Shown: piece by piece, positions 10,233 to 18,592 of the stretch | How the letters are laid out: each line of letters opens with the position of its first letter | Position numbering within the stretch: position 1 is the first letter of the stretch | Assembly: GCA_965227945.1 (NCBI GenBank) | Contig: CBDDGQ010000005.1 | Location: 1,663,205-1,727,204, forward strand | Origin: Azorhizobium sp965227945 | GTDB lineage: Bacteria > Pseudomonadota > Alphaproteobacteria > Rhizobiales > Xanthobacteraceae | DNA length: 64,000 bases | Direction: 5' to 3' | Program-made: the position numbers and the translations under genes | Notes under the pieces: model-generated | The model's database searches: none | What the model was told of the DNA's origin: nothing | The model's input: only the letters and a program-made list of their open reading frames with translations

Positions 10233-10787
10233 TTGAGAGCGGATGGACGTGGTGTCCGCAGCCGTGGTCTGGTGCTGGCTGTGGCCGGCGGTCAGTTCTC
10301 CGCCGCAGCGCTCGCGCTGGCCCTGCTCGGGATTCCCCGGGCATCCCCCTACGAATTGAACGTCGCCCTGGTCACGGTGATGACCATTGCCGCGGTGTTC
10401 GGGGGCCTCGGTGCCCTGTTCCTGCTGCGGCAGGAGCCGGTCAGCTTGATCCTGGACGCGGAGGGGCTGAAGGCGCCGGGTCTCGAACAGACGATTGCAT
10501 GGGACCACATCGCCGATCTCGACATGCTGGTGAGCACCGGCCACATGGTCACCCGCCTGCTGCTGATGCCGGCGGCCCCTTGGCCGCAGCGCGCCCCGGG
10601 CCGGCATGGGGTGCGGCTCGATCCAAAGCAACGCATCATCACACTGTCGATTGGTCTCCCTCGCAAGATGAAGCCGCAGGACTTCGCCAATCTGATCGGC
10701 CGTTATCAGGCGGCCCATCAGGCGCGACAGCTGCTGGCGGAGCGTGACCGCGCCCGCCCCACCCCTCCCGAAGACCATGCTGCCTGA
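10233..10787 (+). CDS. Hypothetical membrane protein
   Basis: A 184-residue open frame, not recognised as a named family. Two hydrophobic helices lie near the N terminus (GLVLAVAGGQFSAAALALAL and NVALVTVMTIAAVFGGLGAL), followed by a soluble region of about 120 residues. That region has a pattern like a bacterial PH-type domain (PVSLILDAEGL, IAWDHIADLDML), but this resemblance is weak. The first possible start is TTG at 10233, and internal GTG codons could also serve, so the N terminus is uncertain. It precedes the split membrane gene by 6 bases and appears to head a small operon of four unknown genes. Confidence 0.65.
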   Translation: MRADGRGVRSRGLVLAVAGGQFSAAALALALLGIPRASPYELNVALVTVMTIAAVFGGLGALFLLRQEPVSLILDAEGLKAPGLEQTIAWDHIADLDMLVSTGHMVTRLLLMPAAPWPQRAPGRHGVRLDPKQRIITLSIGLPRKMKPQDFANLIGRYQAAHQARQLLAERDRARPTPPEDHAA

Positions 10788-10793
10788 GGCCCC

Positions 10794-11318
10794 ATGAACG
10801 ACCCTTCCAACACGACATCCCCCGAACCTCCCGCCCCATTGCGCCTCCCGCCCCGGGATCAGGGGTGGCGCAACATCTTGTGGGTGGTGGTCGGTATCGT
10901 GGCGTTCGGAGCCCTGCTTGGCGCCTGCGCCTTCTACACGGCACCGGTGTTGATCTCGGACTGGCAAGTCCGCGAGACCGCGCGGCCGGTGCCCAATGCG
11001 TAGGTGAGTGATGGGGATTGCACGTCCAAGCTCGTCATTCACATCTGCGACGCGACCCTGACGCTGCGGACGCCCCAGGGCACCGTGTCGCGCCACGTGA
11101 ACTACCTGTTCACCGGCATGCACACGGGGGATTACAGCGTCGAAGTGATGGCCGATCCGGCGCGCCCGGACCTTGTCACCACCGACCTCGGCCTTGATCG
11201 GCTCTGGAACCGGACCATCACCCTTCTGGTCATCGCAAGCATCCTCACCGCCTTGGTGATCGGGCCGGTGATTGCGCTGGTCCGCAATCGGATCGGAGCC
11301 GCGCGCCGAGCCGTGTGA
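10794..11318 (+). pseudogene. Two-helix membrane protein gene split by an in-frame TAG
   Basis: The frame starting MNDPSNTTSPEP runs 69 codons to TAG at 11001-11003. It then continues without any frame change from GTG 11004 for 104 more codons to TGA. The first part has one membrane helix (NILWVVVGIVAFGALLGACA). The second has a cysteine-containing exported segment (DGDCTSKLVIHICDATLTL) and a C-terminal helix (ITLLVIASILTALVIGPVIA). Together they make a sensible hairpin-anchored protein of about 174 residues. The simplest reading is a nonsense mutation in one gene. Alternatives are a sequencing error, TAG readthrough, or reinitiation at the adjacent GTG giving two proteins. Product unknown. 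Confidence 0.7.
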
Positions 11319-11363
11319 TCGGCCGGCATCCACAGAAGCCGACACAGCAAAGGAACTGACCGT

Positions 11364-11864
11364 ATGATGTCACGTCGATACGCTCTCACCGCCGCCGCTG
11401 TCATGCTCTGCGCTCCCGCGGCCCTGGCCGACGCCACCGTCGGCCTCGCAGTACGCCGGGCGATCGCGGCCTATCAGGAGAGCCGCTATCCGGTGCAGGA
11501 AAAGGCGATCCAGGATGCGGCGGGGTTTCCGGTGCCGGTCGACGTGGGGTGGGATCCGCTCACCGTTCCGGGCGACGCAAAATACTTTTCCAGCCCGGAT
11601 TATTTCGAAAAGACCATATTCGAGTCGCTGGCCGCCGGGCTCAAGGACGTGGCCAAAGATCAGATGGGGCGCGATGCGCTGCGGCAAAAGCTCAAGTCGA
11701 TCCGCATCCGCTTCGACCCCAAGACGGCGCCCGCCTCGACTTATCCCCTTGGCTCGAAGTTCGACGGCGGCGTCCTTGACATCAACTGGCGGCCCTACGC
11801 GAACGTGGCCGACTTCCAGGAGCGTATGGACGCCGTGGTCAAGGTGCTGGAGAAAAATCTGTGA
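11364..11864 (+). CDS. Exported protein of unknown function
   Basis: A 166-residue protein with a Sec signal peptide (MMSRRYALTAAAVMLCAPAA, cleavage after ALA near residue 22). The mature part has no cysteine and no recognised domain. It contains AVRRAIAAYQESRYPVQEK, a Trp-Asp motif VDVGWDPL, and SPDYFEKTIFESLAAGLKDV. It is probably periplasmic. The stop overlaps the next gene's GTG start (GTGA), so the two are translationally coupled and may act together. Confidence 0.75.
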   Translation: MMSRRYALTAAAVMLCAPAALADATVGLAVRRAIAAYQESRYPVQEKAIQDAAGFPVPVDVGWDPLTVPGDAKYFSSPDYFEKTIFESLAAGLKDVAKDQMGRDALRQKLKSIRIRFDPKTAPASTYPLGSKFDGGVLDINWRPYANVADFQERMDAVVKVLEKNL

Positions 11865-12289
11865 GGGGAGCGAACCGATCCTCCATGCGGCACCCGGTAT
11901 CTTCAGGACCCTCGGTCGCCCGCGCGGCCGGCAGCAATGCACCATGGCTCCGCTGCATCGTCCTGGGGCTGCTCCTTCTGGTCCTGGCGCCGGCCGCCCG
12001 CGCGGCGACGCCGACGGGGCCATATTGGATCGTGGCCGGCTCGTTCTCGGATCCGGACTACACCCAGGTGCAGTATGAGGCGGTGCGGCAGGCCTCGGCG
12101 GCCGTGACCCGGTGCGGGCTGGAGCCGTTCAACGACTTTTCCGGCAAGTTCATCGGCTTCACCGAAGGTTTCGACGTCGTGGTTGTGGGCGGCTACCCGA
12201 GCCGAGCGGCGGCGGAGAGGGATCTGGCGCGTCTGCGGCCCTGTGTGCCCACCGCTGATATCCGCAAAGGAACGTACGCCGGCGAATGA
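11861..12289 (+). CDS. Exported protein with a SPOR-like C-terminal domain
   Basis: A 142-residue product beginning at GTG 11861. A basic N-terminal region and hydrophobic segment (IVLGLLLLVLAPAARA) form a signal peptide or anchor. The remainder (GPYWIVAGSFSDPDYTQVQY, then VVVVGGYPSRAAAERDLARL) has the beta-alpha-beta spacing and Y-I-V-A-G-S-F start of SPOR-like peptidoglycan-binding repeats. Two cysteines (CGLEPF and LRPCVPT) may form a disulfide. The SPOR assignment rests on pattern resemblance only. Coupled to the preceding exported-protein gene. Confidence 0.65.
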   Translation: MRGANRSSMRHPVSSGPSVARAAGSNAPWLRCIVLGLLLLVLAPAARAATPTGPYWIVAGSFSDPDYTQVQYEAVRQASAAVTRCGLEPFNDFSGKFIGFTEGFDVVVVGGYPSRAAAERDLARLRPCVPTADIRKGTYAGE

Positions 12290-12538
12290 CCGGGTGCCCA
12301 GCCTCCTCCGCAGGGCGATCCCGCTGTGCCCGACGGGCATCAGACGACGAACGGGGCGAACCGCCTCAGTCGCAGGCAGAGAGCCAGGCGGGCACACCGG
12401 AGGGAGTTCATGCTGAATGGGACGCAGCTCCGGCTAACCGGTCGTGTGATCGGGTTGGCGACCGTGATCGCCTGTGCGCGCGTCACGGCTTGGGCGCTTG
12501 CCCCCCGATCGCTCAAGAAGGAGGAGGGTTTCTGGCCT

Positions 12539-13477
12539 TCATCGCCCGTGCACGTGGTCGAAGTCGGTCCTGCGCGCCCCTTGGCCGGCGGTCGCGATCC
12601 AATGTCGAGCCAGGTCCACACGGCGTGCCACCCAAACCCGGTCTTCAAGGCTGGCGAGCAATTTGAGGATGCCTTCCACAGCGGCAAAGCGGGCGGGACG
12701 GCCGCAGATGCGCAGATGCAGACCGATGTTCAGCACGCTGCTGCGTCCCCGCTCCGCCTCATCCAGCAGCGTCGACAAAGCGGCAGCTGTGTAGCGCACG
12801 AACTGGTCAGGCTCGACGAAGCCATTGGGGTGAAAGAACTTCATGTCGTTGCAATCGAACCCGTATGGCACCACCAGGATTTGGCCGGCACCTGCGGGAG
12901 CCACATAGGGCAGATCGTCGTCAAAGCCGTTGGAATCGTAAAGGAAGCCGAGTTCCGCTAGAAGATCGCGCGTGTGGACGCTCTGGCTGCCGCGACAACA
13001 GAAGCCGAGGGGGCGCTCGCCGGTGGCCTCGGTAATGACGTCGATGCAACGGATGAGAGACGCCCGCTCCTGGGCGCGATCCGCAAAGTCCGCATGCGGG
13101 CGCCAGAGCCATCCGTGGCAGGCAGGCTCGTGTCCGTGAGCGACGATGTCGGCCGCCAGGCTTGGCAGGCGCTCCACCGCCCGTCCGCACATGTAGAACG
13201 TCGCTGGCCGACCATGGCGCTCGAAGGCATCGAGGAACCGCCACAGACCGACCCGCGTGCCATAGGCGAACATCTCCTCCTGGCCGAGATCCCGGACGCC
13301 CGGCGGGACCGAACTGATGACTTCGCCGATCCGCTCGCTGACCGCATCGCCATCACCAACGGCCAGCTCAGCGCCCTCCTCGAAGTTCACAACGAGAGAG
13401 ACCGCGACCCTGGCACCGTTCGGCCAGACGACAGCCGGTGGACGACCGCCGTAGCCAATGAGATCCCGTTGCCGCAT
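12539..13477 (-). CDS. PuuE-like polysaccharide deacetylase family protein
   Basis: NodB-homology (carbohydrate esterase 4) fold hydrolase, 312 residues from ATG 13477. The N terminus RDLIGYGGRPPAVVWPNGAR and VVNFEEGAE match the allantoinase PuuE / peptide-deformylating branch rather than chitin deacetylases. GRPATFYMCGRAVE, HEPACHGW and FCCRGSQSVHT are the other blocks. Family members hydrolyse amides in small N-containing compounds. It is divergent from a GntR regulator with a shared operator region and next to a polyamine-type ABC transporter, so it probably processes the imported compound. The precise substrate is not evident. Confidence 0.85.
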   Translation of the reverse strand: MRQRDLIGYGGRPPAVVWPNGARVAVSLVVNFEEGAELAVGDGDAVSERIGEVISSVPPGVRDLGQEEMFAYGTRVGLWRFLDAFERHGRPATFYMCGRAVERLPSLAADIVAHGHEPACHGWLWRPHADFADRAQERASLIRCIDVITEATGERPLGFCCRGSQSVHTRDLLAELGFLYDSNGFDDDLPYVAPAGAGQILVVPYGFDCNDMKFFHPNGFVEPDQFVRYTAAALSTLLDEAERGRSSVLNIGLHLRICGRPARFAAVEGILKLLASLEDRVWVARRVDLARHWIATAGQGARRTDFDHVHGR

Positions 13478-13524
13478 ATCGCTCTCCGCACCACGTGCAA
13501 CGATTGTTAAAACGACCAAATGTT

Positions 13525-13536
13525 ATTGTCGACAAT
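13525..13536. promoter_or_regulatory. Palindrome ATTGTCGACAAT, candidate GntR operator
   Basis: Perfect 12-base palindrome in the 141-base divergent region between deacetylase and GntR regulator. Additional ATTGTT half-sites lie at about 13503 and 13558. Its form, ATTGT-CG-ACAAT, matches the site before the downstream ABC operon at 14448, pointing to one regulator acting on both. Confidence 0.7.
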
Positions 13537-13618
13537 CAAGCATGACTTTTGTTGCATAATTGTTGGGCAGAGAGTTGCCGAAGCGGCTCGCCGCTGTCAC
13601 AATTCATCGGTGAGCGCG

Positions 13619-14377
13619 ATGCGGGGCGAGATGCGAAAACCAAAAGCGGCGTCAGTCGGCGGCCGGGCCACCCTGGACCAGGACCCAGTGGTGCAGGGCA
13701 TCCTCAAGGCGATCAGCCTGAAGCGCCTGCGCCCCGGGATGAAGCTTGGGGAAATTGAACTGGCATCCGCGTTTGGCACCAACCGAACCCATATCAGGCA
13801 GGTTCTGTCGCACCTTGGCTCGCGAGACCTCGTCACGCTGATCCCGAACCGCGGCGCCTTCGTCTCGCAATGCTCGGTGGACGAGGCGCGGGCGATCTTC
13901 GAGACCCGCAAGATTCTGGAGCGGGCGGCCATCTCCGCGGCGCTTGATCATTTCACGCCGGAGATGGGCCGGAACCTCTCTCGCCTGGTGGCGCTGGAGA
14001 AGTCGCATACGCACAACGACCGCTGGGATGGACTGGACCTCAGCGCCAGTTTTCATGTCGAGATCGCGCGGCTGAGCGGCAATCCCGTCCTGGTCAAATT
14101 CATGGAAGAGCTGGCGCTGCGCACGTCGCTCGTGATCGCGCAATACGAACAGCCGGGCGTCGACGACCATTGTCCGGATGCCCACCCGGATATCGCCGAG
14201 CGCATCCTGGCACGCGATAAGGCCGGCGCCATCGCGGCGATGGAGCGCCATCTGACGGAGATGCAGGCCCGCCTGAGACTCGATGGCGGCGAGGAAAGCG
14301 AGGCTGACATCGCCGCCATCTTTCAGGATCTGGGCATCATTCCCAAGACGAAGGGCGGCACACGGCGGCGGGTCTGA
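13619..14377 (+). CDS. GntR-family regulator, FCD (FadR-like) subfamily
   Basis: Transcription factor of about 252 residues. The N-terminal winged helix (LRPGMKLGEIELASAFGTNR, then THIRQVLSHLGSRDLV) is followed by an all-helical FCD ligand domain. The metal-binding pattern appears as ARAIFETRKILERAA, LDLSASFHVEIARLSGN and the late His in AHPDIAERIL and MERHLTEMQ. In-frame starts are GTG 13610, ATG 13619 and ATG 13631; upstream frame overlaps the candidate operator, so it is excluded. It lies between the deacetylase and ABC genes and is flanked by matching ATTGT-N2-ACAAT dyads, so it likely represses both directions and itself. Confidence 0.9.
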   Translation: MRGEMRKPKAASVGGRATLDQDPVVQGILKAISLKRLRPGMKLGEIELASAFGTNRTHIRQVLSHLGSRDLVTLIPNRGAFVSQCSVDEARAIFETRKILERAAISAALDHFTPEMGRNLSRLVALEKSHTHNDRWDGLDLSASFHVEIARLSGNPVLVKFMEELALRTSLVIAQYEQPGVDDHCPDAHPDIAERILARDKAGAIAAMERHLTEMQARLRLDGGEESEADIAAIFQDLGIIPKTKGGTRRRV

Positions 14378-14446
14378 ATTCGCCAGGCGAGGGCCCGGTT
14401 CGCCAATGCCCAAAACGCAGTCATGATGGCAACAATTTGATCTTTT

Positions 14447-14460
14447 AATTGTCAACAATT
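14447..14460. promoter_or_regulatory. Dyad AATTGT-CA-ACAATT before the polyamine-type ABC operon
   Basis: Perfect 6-base arms with a 2-base centre lie 51 bases before the ATPase start. Half-sites AACAATTTG (about 14431) and GATTGTTTGTTG (about 14466) flank it. It shares the ATTGT-N2-ACAAT core with the dyad upstream of the adjacent GntR gene. Confidence 0.7.
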
Positions 14461-14511
14461 TTGGCGATTGTTTGTTGCATGTGATGCGTTCACGCCTCAG
14501 AGCCCCCGTCC

Positions 14512-15624
14512 ATGCGCGCCGATGGTCATTCATCTCCGTCATCTCCCGTCCGGATGCGCAGCGCGTCCCTCGAGCTGACGTCGATCTCACATCGCTTCGG
14601 CCCGGCGCTGGCCATTGACGACGTGTCTTTGGCCATTGCGGCCGGCGAGTTCATCGCCTTTCTGGGACCGTCCGGTTGCGGGAAGACGACGCTGCTGCGG
14701 ATCGTGGCCGGCTTCATTGCGCCAAGTTCCGGCGATGTCCGCATCGCCGGTGCGTCGATGCGGGGGCTCGGGCCGGACGAGCGCGGGGTCGGCATCGTGT
14801 TTCAGAATTACGCGCTGTTTCCGCACATGACCGTGGCGCGCAACGTCGACTATGGCTTGCGGGCCCGCGGGCAACCGCGCGCCCAGCGGCTCGCGCGGGT
14901 CGCGGACATGCTCCGTTTCGTGCAGATGACGGCATTGGCGGACCGCTATCCCCGCCAGCTCTCCGGCGGGCAGCAGCAGCGGGTGGCGCTGGCGCGCGCA
15001 TTGGCGGTCGATCCGTCCTTCCTGCTGCTGGACGAACCCTTCGGGGCGCTCGACAAAAATCTGCGCCTCGACATGCAGATCGAGCTTAAGCGCATTCAGC
15101 GGGACGCCGGCCTGACCGCCATCATGGTCACGCACGACCAGGAGGAAGCCCTAAGCCTCGCGGACAAGATCGCGGTCTTCAATGCCGGACGCCTGGAGCA
15201 GTTCGGAACGCCGCAGGAGATTTACGACCGCCCGGCATCTCGCTTTGTCAGCAGCTTTGTCGGCCATGCCAACCTGCTGCCCGGCGAGCTTCTGGCAAGC
15301 GTCGGTGTGGCCGAGATCGCGACCGATGCGGGCGCGCGCCTCGTGCTGCCCCACGCCAGGCCCTGCGGCCGGCCGGGGCGGGTGACCGTGGCGATCAGGC
15401 CCGAGAATCTGCGCCTCACGGCGGACGGAGGCGGGAATACGTTTGCCGCCACCGTGCGGTCGGTCATGCCGCTCGGCGCCACCATTGCCTACGATCTGGC
15501 GATGCCGGACGGAACGCCGCTGAAGGTTCTGCAAATGCGTGGCGCCGGGGCCGGCGCGGCGCCCGGCGAGCGTGTCCACCTGCAGGTGTCCGACCCCGCC
15601 CTCTGCCCCGTCTATATCGACTGA
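14512..15624 (+). CDS. ABC transporter ATPase, PotA/FbpC-like
   Basis: Cytoplasmic ATPase of a spermidine/putrescine-type importer, 370 residues. Walker A GPSGCGKTT, Q-loop VFQNYALFPHMTV, signature LSGGQQQRVALARAL, Walker B FLLLDEPFGALD and the switch MVTHDQEEAL are all intact. A C-terminal TOBE-type domain of about 110 residues follows (VAIRPENLRL). ATG 14512 is the first start; ATG 14554 is possible. It is first gene of a four-gene operon (ATPase, binding protein, two permeases) preceded by a GntR-type dyad. Confidence 0.9.
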   Translation: MRADGHSSPSSPVRMRSASLELTSISHRFGPALAIDDVSLAIAAGEFIAFLGPSGCGKTTLLRIVAGFIAPSSGDVRIAGASMRGLGPDERGVGIVFQNYALFPHMTVARNVDYGLRARGQPRAQRLARVADMLRFVQMTALADRYPRQLSGGQQQRVALARALAVDPSFLLLDEPFGALDKNLRLDMQIELKRIQRDAGLTAIMVTHDQEEALSLADKIAVFNAGRLEQFGTPQEIYDRPASRFVSSFVGHANLLPGELLASVGVAEIATDAGARLVLPHARPCGRPGRVTVAIRPENLRLTADGGGNTFAATVRSVMPLGATIAYDLAMPDGTPLKVLQMRGAGAGAAPGERVHLQVSDPALCPVYID

Positions 15625-15641
15625 AGCCCCGGAGCCAGGCC

Positions 15642-16700
15642 ATGACCGCATCCGTTTCCCGCCGCCAGTTTATCGCCTCCGGCGCCGCCACGGCGCTCGC
15701 CGCAGGATTATTGCCCGGTCTTTCGGGCAGCGCGCAGGCCGCCGGCAGCCTGATCGCCACCACCTATCCCGGAACCTGGGATGTCGCCCAGCGCCAGATC
15801 CTGCTGCCGGCGTTCACCGCTGCGACCGGCGCAAGCGTCGCCCTCCAGCCCATCCTTGCCCTCGATGCCGTGGCCAAGATTGCCGCCTCCAAGGCCAACC
15901 CGCCCTTCAACGTCGTGCTGATGGATGAAGGCCCCTATCTGGCCGCGCTGGACATGGGAATTTTCGCACCGCTGCCGAAGGACAAGGTCAAGAACCTCGC
16001 CAATCTGCCGGACCGCTTCATCGACCCCAACGGCCGCGGCGCGTTCATCTCCGCCCAGGTGATGGGCATCGCCTACAATCCCACCGCGATCAAGACGCCG
16101 CCCACCTCCTGGCTCGACCTCTGGAAGCCGGAATACAAGGGCCGCGTCGGCATCACCGGCCTCGGCAGCAGCCTGGGATCCGCCTGGATGGTGGAGATCG
16201 CGAAGCTGCATGGCGGCAGCGAGAGCAATATGGATCCCGCCTTCGAGGCGCTGAAGAAGCTGCTGCCGAATGTCGGCGCGGTCGCGCCCAACCCGGGGGC
16301 CCTCGCGACCTTGTTTCAGCAAGGCCAAGTGGACATCAGCTTCAACTATCTCAACGCCATCCTGCCCCTGGCGCAACGAGGCGCCGAGATCGCCATCGCC
16401 CGGCCGGAGTCCGGATGGGTGTTGGTGCGCAACTCGCTGCACGTGATCGAGAACAGCAAGGACCTCGATCTTTGTTACGCTTATATCGACACGGCCCTGT
16501 CCGACGGCGTGCAGGGGCAGATGGCGGCGGCGCCGAACTTCCTCGCGCCGACCAACAAGACGGTGGCATTCAGTTCCGAGTTGCAGAAGGTTGCGAAGAA
16601 CGATCAGGAACTCGCCAGCTTGACCCTGATCGACTGGAAGGCGCTCAATCCGCAACGCAGCGCCCTGATCGAACGCTTCAACAAGGAGGTTAGGATCTGA
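15642..16700 (+). CDS. Polyamine-type ABC substrate-binding protein (PotD-like) with Tat-type signal
   Basis: Periplasmic binding protein of 352 residues. The N terminus contains the twin-arginine motif SRRQFIASGAA and a mild hydrophobic stretch ending SAQA, so export is probably by the Tat system. The mature part is of the SBP_bac_8/PotD type: TTYPGTWDVAQRQILLPAFT, NVVLMDEGPYLAALD, GIAYNPTAIKTPPTSW, PEYKGRVGITG. It follows the ATPase gene by 17 bases with a good ribosome site. Ligand class is inferred from family; the nearby amidase-type enzyme suggests a small amide or amine. Confidence 0.9.
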   Translation: MTASVSRRQFIASGAATALAAGLLPGLSGSAQAAGSLIATTYPGTWDVAQRQILLPAFTAATGASVALQPILALDAVAKIAASKANPPFNVVLMDEGPYLAALDMGIFAPLPKDKVKNLANLPDRFIDPNGRGAFISAQVMGIAYNPTAIKTPPTSWLDLWKPEYKGRVGITGLGSSLGSAWMVEIAKLHGGSESNMDPAFEALKKLLPNVGAVAPNPGALATLFQQGQVDISFNYLNAILPLAQRGAEIAIARPESGWVLVRNSLHVIENSKDLDLCYAYIDTALSDGVQGQMAAAPNFLAPTNKTVAFSSELQKVAKNDQELASLTLIDWKALNPQRSALIERFNKEVRI

Positions 16701-16730
16701 TCCGGGCCGGACAGGCATGGAGATTGTGAC

Positions 16731-17615
16731 ATGACCGGCTCCATGCCGTCACTTGCCGCGCCGCCCGCGCCGCGCGGTGCGTTCCGCATGCGGCTCGGCA
16801 AGCCATGGCTCGCCGTGCCTCTGCTGGCCTTCTTCGTGATGTTCGTTGCGCTGCCCATCATCATGCTGCTGGTGGCCAGCACCAGCGGCCCCGATGGCTT
16901 CACGCTGATGCATTTCAAGCGCTTCTTTACCGACGGCCTGAGCGTGCCGGTGCTCGGGCGCACGCTGGTGCTGGGCCTAGCTACCGCCGGTGTGGCCCTG
17001 TTGCTCGGCTATCCGCTGGCGCTGCTGTTCGTCTCGGCATCCGCGCGCATCCAGCGCGTTCTCATCCTCCTGATCGTCCTCCCGTTGCTGACCAGCGCCG
17101 TGGTCCGCACCTTCGCCTGGGTGGTGATCCTCGGCCGCCAGGGGCTGGTGAACGAAGCCTTGATCTGGCTCGGCGTGATCGGCGCGTCGATCCCGCTGCT
17201 GTACACCGAGCCGTTGCTGATCCTGACCCTGGCGCAGATCGAGCTGCCGCTCATGGCGCTGCCGCTCATTTCGGCGCTCTCTCTGATCGATCCGCGCCTG
17301 AAGGAGGCGTCCACCGCCCTTGGCGCCGGACGCTGGCGAACGCTCTTCCTGGTGGTTGTGCCGCTGAGCCTGCCCGGCGCCATTGCCGGGGTTCTGCTTG
17401 TCTTCGCCGCCGCGTGTGGCGCGCTGGTGACCCAGTCGATCATCGGCGGCGGGCGTCTTCTGTTCATGCCGATGTATATCTACCAGCAAGGCATGCAGGG
17501 GCAGAACTGGCCCTTCGCCGCCGCCATCTCGCTGATGCTGCTGGCGTCGGTTCTGGCGGTGGTGGCGGCGCTCAACAGTTTGGGCCGTGTTGCGACGAGG
17601 CATCTTCATGTCTAA
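16731..17615 (+). CDS. ABC transporter permease, PotB-like
   Basis: Inner-membrane permease of 294 residues with about six hydrophobic segments. The first is WLAVPLLAFFVMFVALPIIM; then ALLLGYPLALLF, ILLIVLPLLTSAVVRTFAW and others. The EAA loop reads KEASTALGAGRWRTLFLVVV, the site that touches the ATPase. The order permease B then C after the binding protein follows potABCD-like operons. Its end overlaps the next gene's start by 8 bases. Confidence 0.9.
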   Translation: MTGSMPSLAAPPAPRGAFRMRLGKPWLAVPLLAFFVMFVALPIIMLLVASTSGPDGFTLMHFKRFFTDGLSVPVLGRTLVLGLATAGVALLLGYPLALLFVSASARIQRVLILLIVLPLLTSAVVRTFAWVVILGRQGLVNEALIWLGVIGASIPLLYTEPLLILTLAQIELPLMALPLISALSLIDPRLKEASTALGAGRWRTLFLVVVPLSLPGAIAGVLLVFAAACGALVTQSIIGGGRLLFMPMYIYQQGMQGQNWPFAAAISLMLLASVLAVVAALNSLGRVATRHLHV

Positions 17616-18456
17616 GGCCACACGAACGGCCGCCAGCACGCTGCCAAGGTCATGGCGACAGCTTGACCGCTGGAGCTATACGCTTGCTCTTTATGGGATC
17701 GGCGGCGTTGCCATCGTGTTGCTGGCCTTGCCGACGCTGATTGTCCTCATCACGTCTTTCACCTCGGCAGGAACCTTGCGCTTTCCGCCGCCGGGCGTCT
17801 CGTTCCAATGGTACCGCGCGCTGTTTGGCGCCTCGCCCGAGATCGTTGCCGCAGCCGGGGTAAGCCTCAAAGTCGCCTGCGCCGCCACGCTCGCAGCGAC
17901 GGTGCTGGCAACCGCCGCAGCCCTCGCGCTCACCGCGAGCAAGGCGGGCTGGGCGCGAGCGGCGGACACCACGCTGATGTCGCCGCTGCTCTTGCCGGCA
18001 CTGGCGCTCGGCCTCGGCTTGCTCCTCACCTTCAACCAAATGAACCTTGGTCTGTCGATGATAACGTTGATCATCGGACATACGGTGATCTGCTTTCCCT
18101 TCATCCTGCGCACCACGCTCGCGAGCCTGGCCCAGATCGATCGCGCGCTGGAGGAATGTTCGCTGAGCCTCGGCGCCAGCGCTTGGTTCACCTTCGCCCA
18201 TGTGACGTTTCCGCTGGCCCGCGGCGGCATCGGGGCCGGCGCCTTCATCGGCTTCATGGCGTCGTTCGACAATGTCGCCATTTCCTTGTTCCTTGCCGAT
18301 GCGCGCTCGGAAGTGCTGCCGATCCGGCTCTGGGACCTGATCGAAAACATGCTCGATGTGCGCGCCGCCGCCGCCTCGGGCGTGCTGATCGCCACCACCG
18401 TCGTGTTGATGACCATCATGGAGAAGCTGACCGGCTTGTCCCGCTATGTCCGTTAA
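17608..18456 (+). CDS. ABC transporter permease, PotC-like
   Basis: Second permease, 282 residues from ATG 17608 (MSKATRTAAS). It has six predicted membrane segments, including GGVAIVLLALPTLIVLITSF and LLLPALALGLGLLLTF. The EAA loop is EECSLSLGASAWFTFAHVTF. A frame extension to 17587 exists, but ATG 17608 gives the common PotC-like N terminus and tight coupling with the upstream permease. It is the last gene of the operon; the convergent amidohydrolase ends 136 bases later. Confidence 0.9.
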   Translation: MSKATRTAASTLPRSWRQLDRWSYTLALYGIGGVAIVLLALPTLIVLITSFTSAGTLRFPPPGVSFQWYRALFGASPEIVAAAGVSLKVACAATLAATVLATAAALALTASKAGWARAADTTLMSPLLLPALALGLGLLLTFNQMNLGLSMITLIIGHTVICFPFILRTTLASLAQIDRALEECSLSLGASAWFTFAHVTFPLARGGIGAGAFIGFMASFDNVAISLFLADARSEVLPIRLWDLIENMLDVRAAAASGVLIATTVVLMTIMEKLTGLSRYVR

Positions 18457-18592
18457 GCCTGACGCTCCCCCGACGTCCATCCAGGGTTGAGGCGTGGCGC
18501 TGATGGCGCCGCTCAGGCTGGCGACCTATCGCACGCGATCCTGCGCGCGCCGCCACCAGGATTCCTGTGCCGGTGAGCGCCCAGACCCCGCC

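Noticed and set aside
11001..11003. Genome-wide TAG recoding suggested by two amber-split genes
   Set aside because: TAG terminates apparently normal genes in the window, including the ArsR regulator, exbB, smpB and the DUF308 protein, so nonsense mutation is more likely.
12411..12961. Possible gene from ATG 12411 with a good GGAGG ribosome site
   Set aside because: After a short hydrophobic N terminus the frame runs antisense into the PuuE-like gene without protein-like sequence. It may be a decayed gene start, but cannot be supported as a gene.
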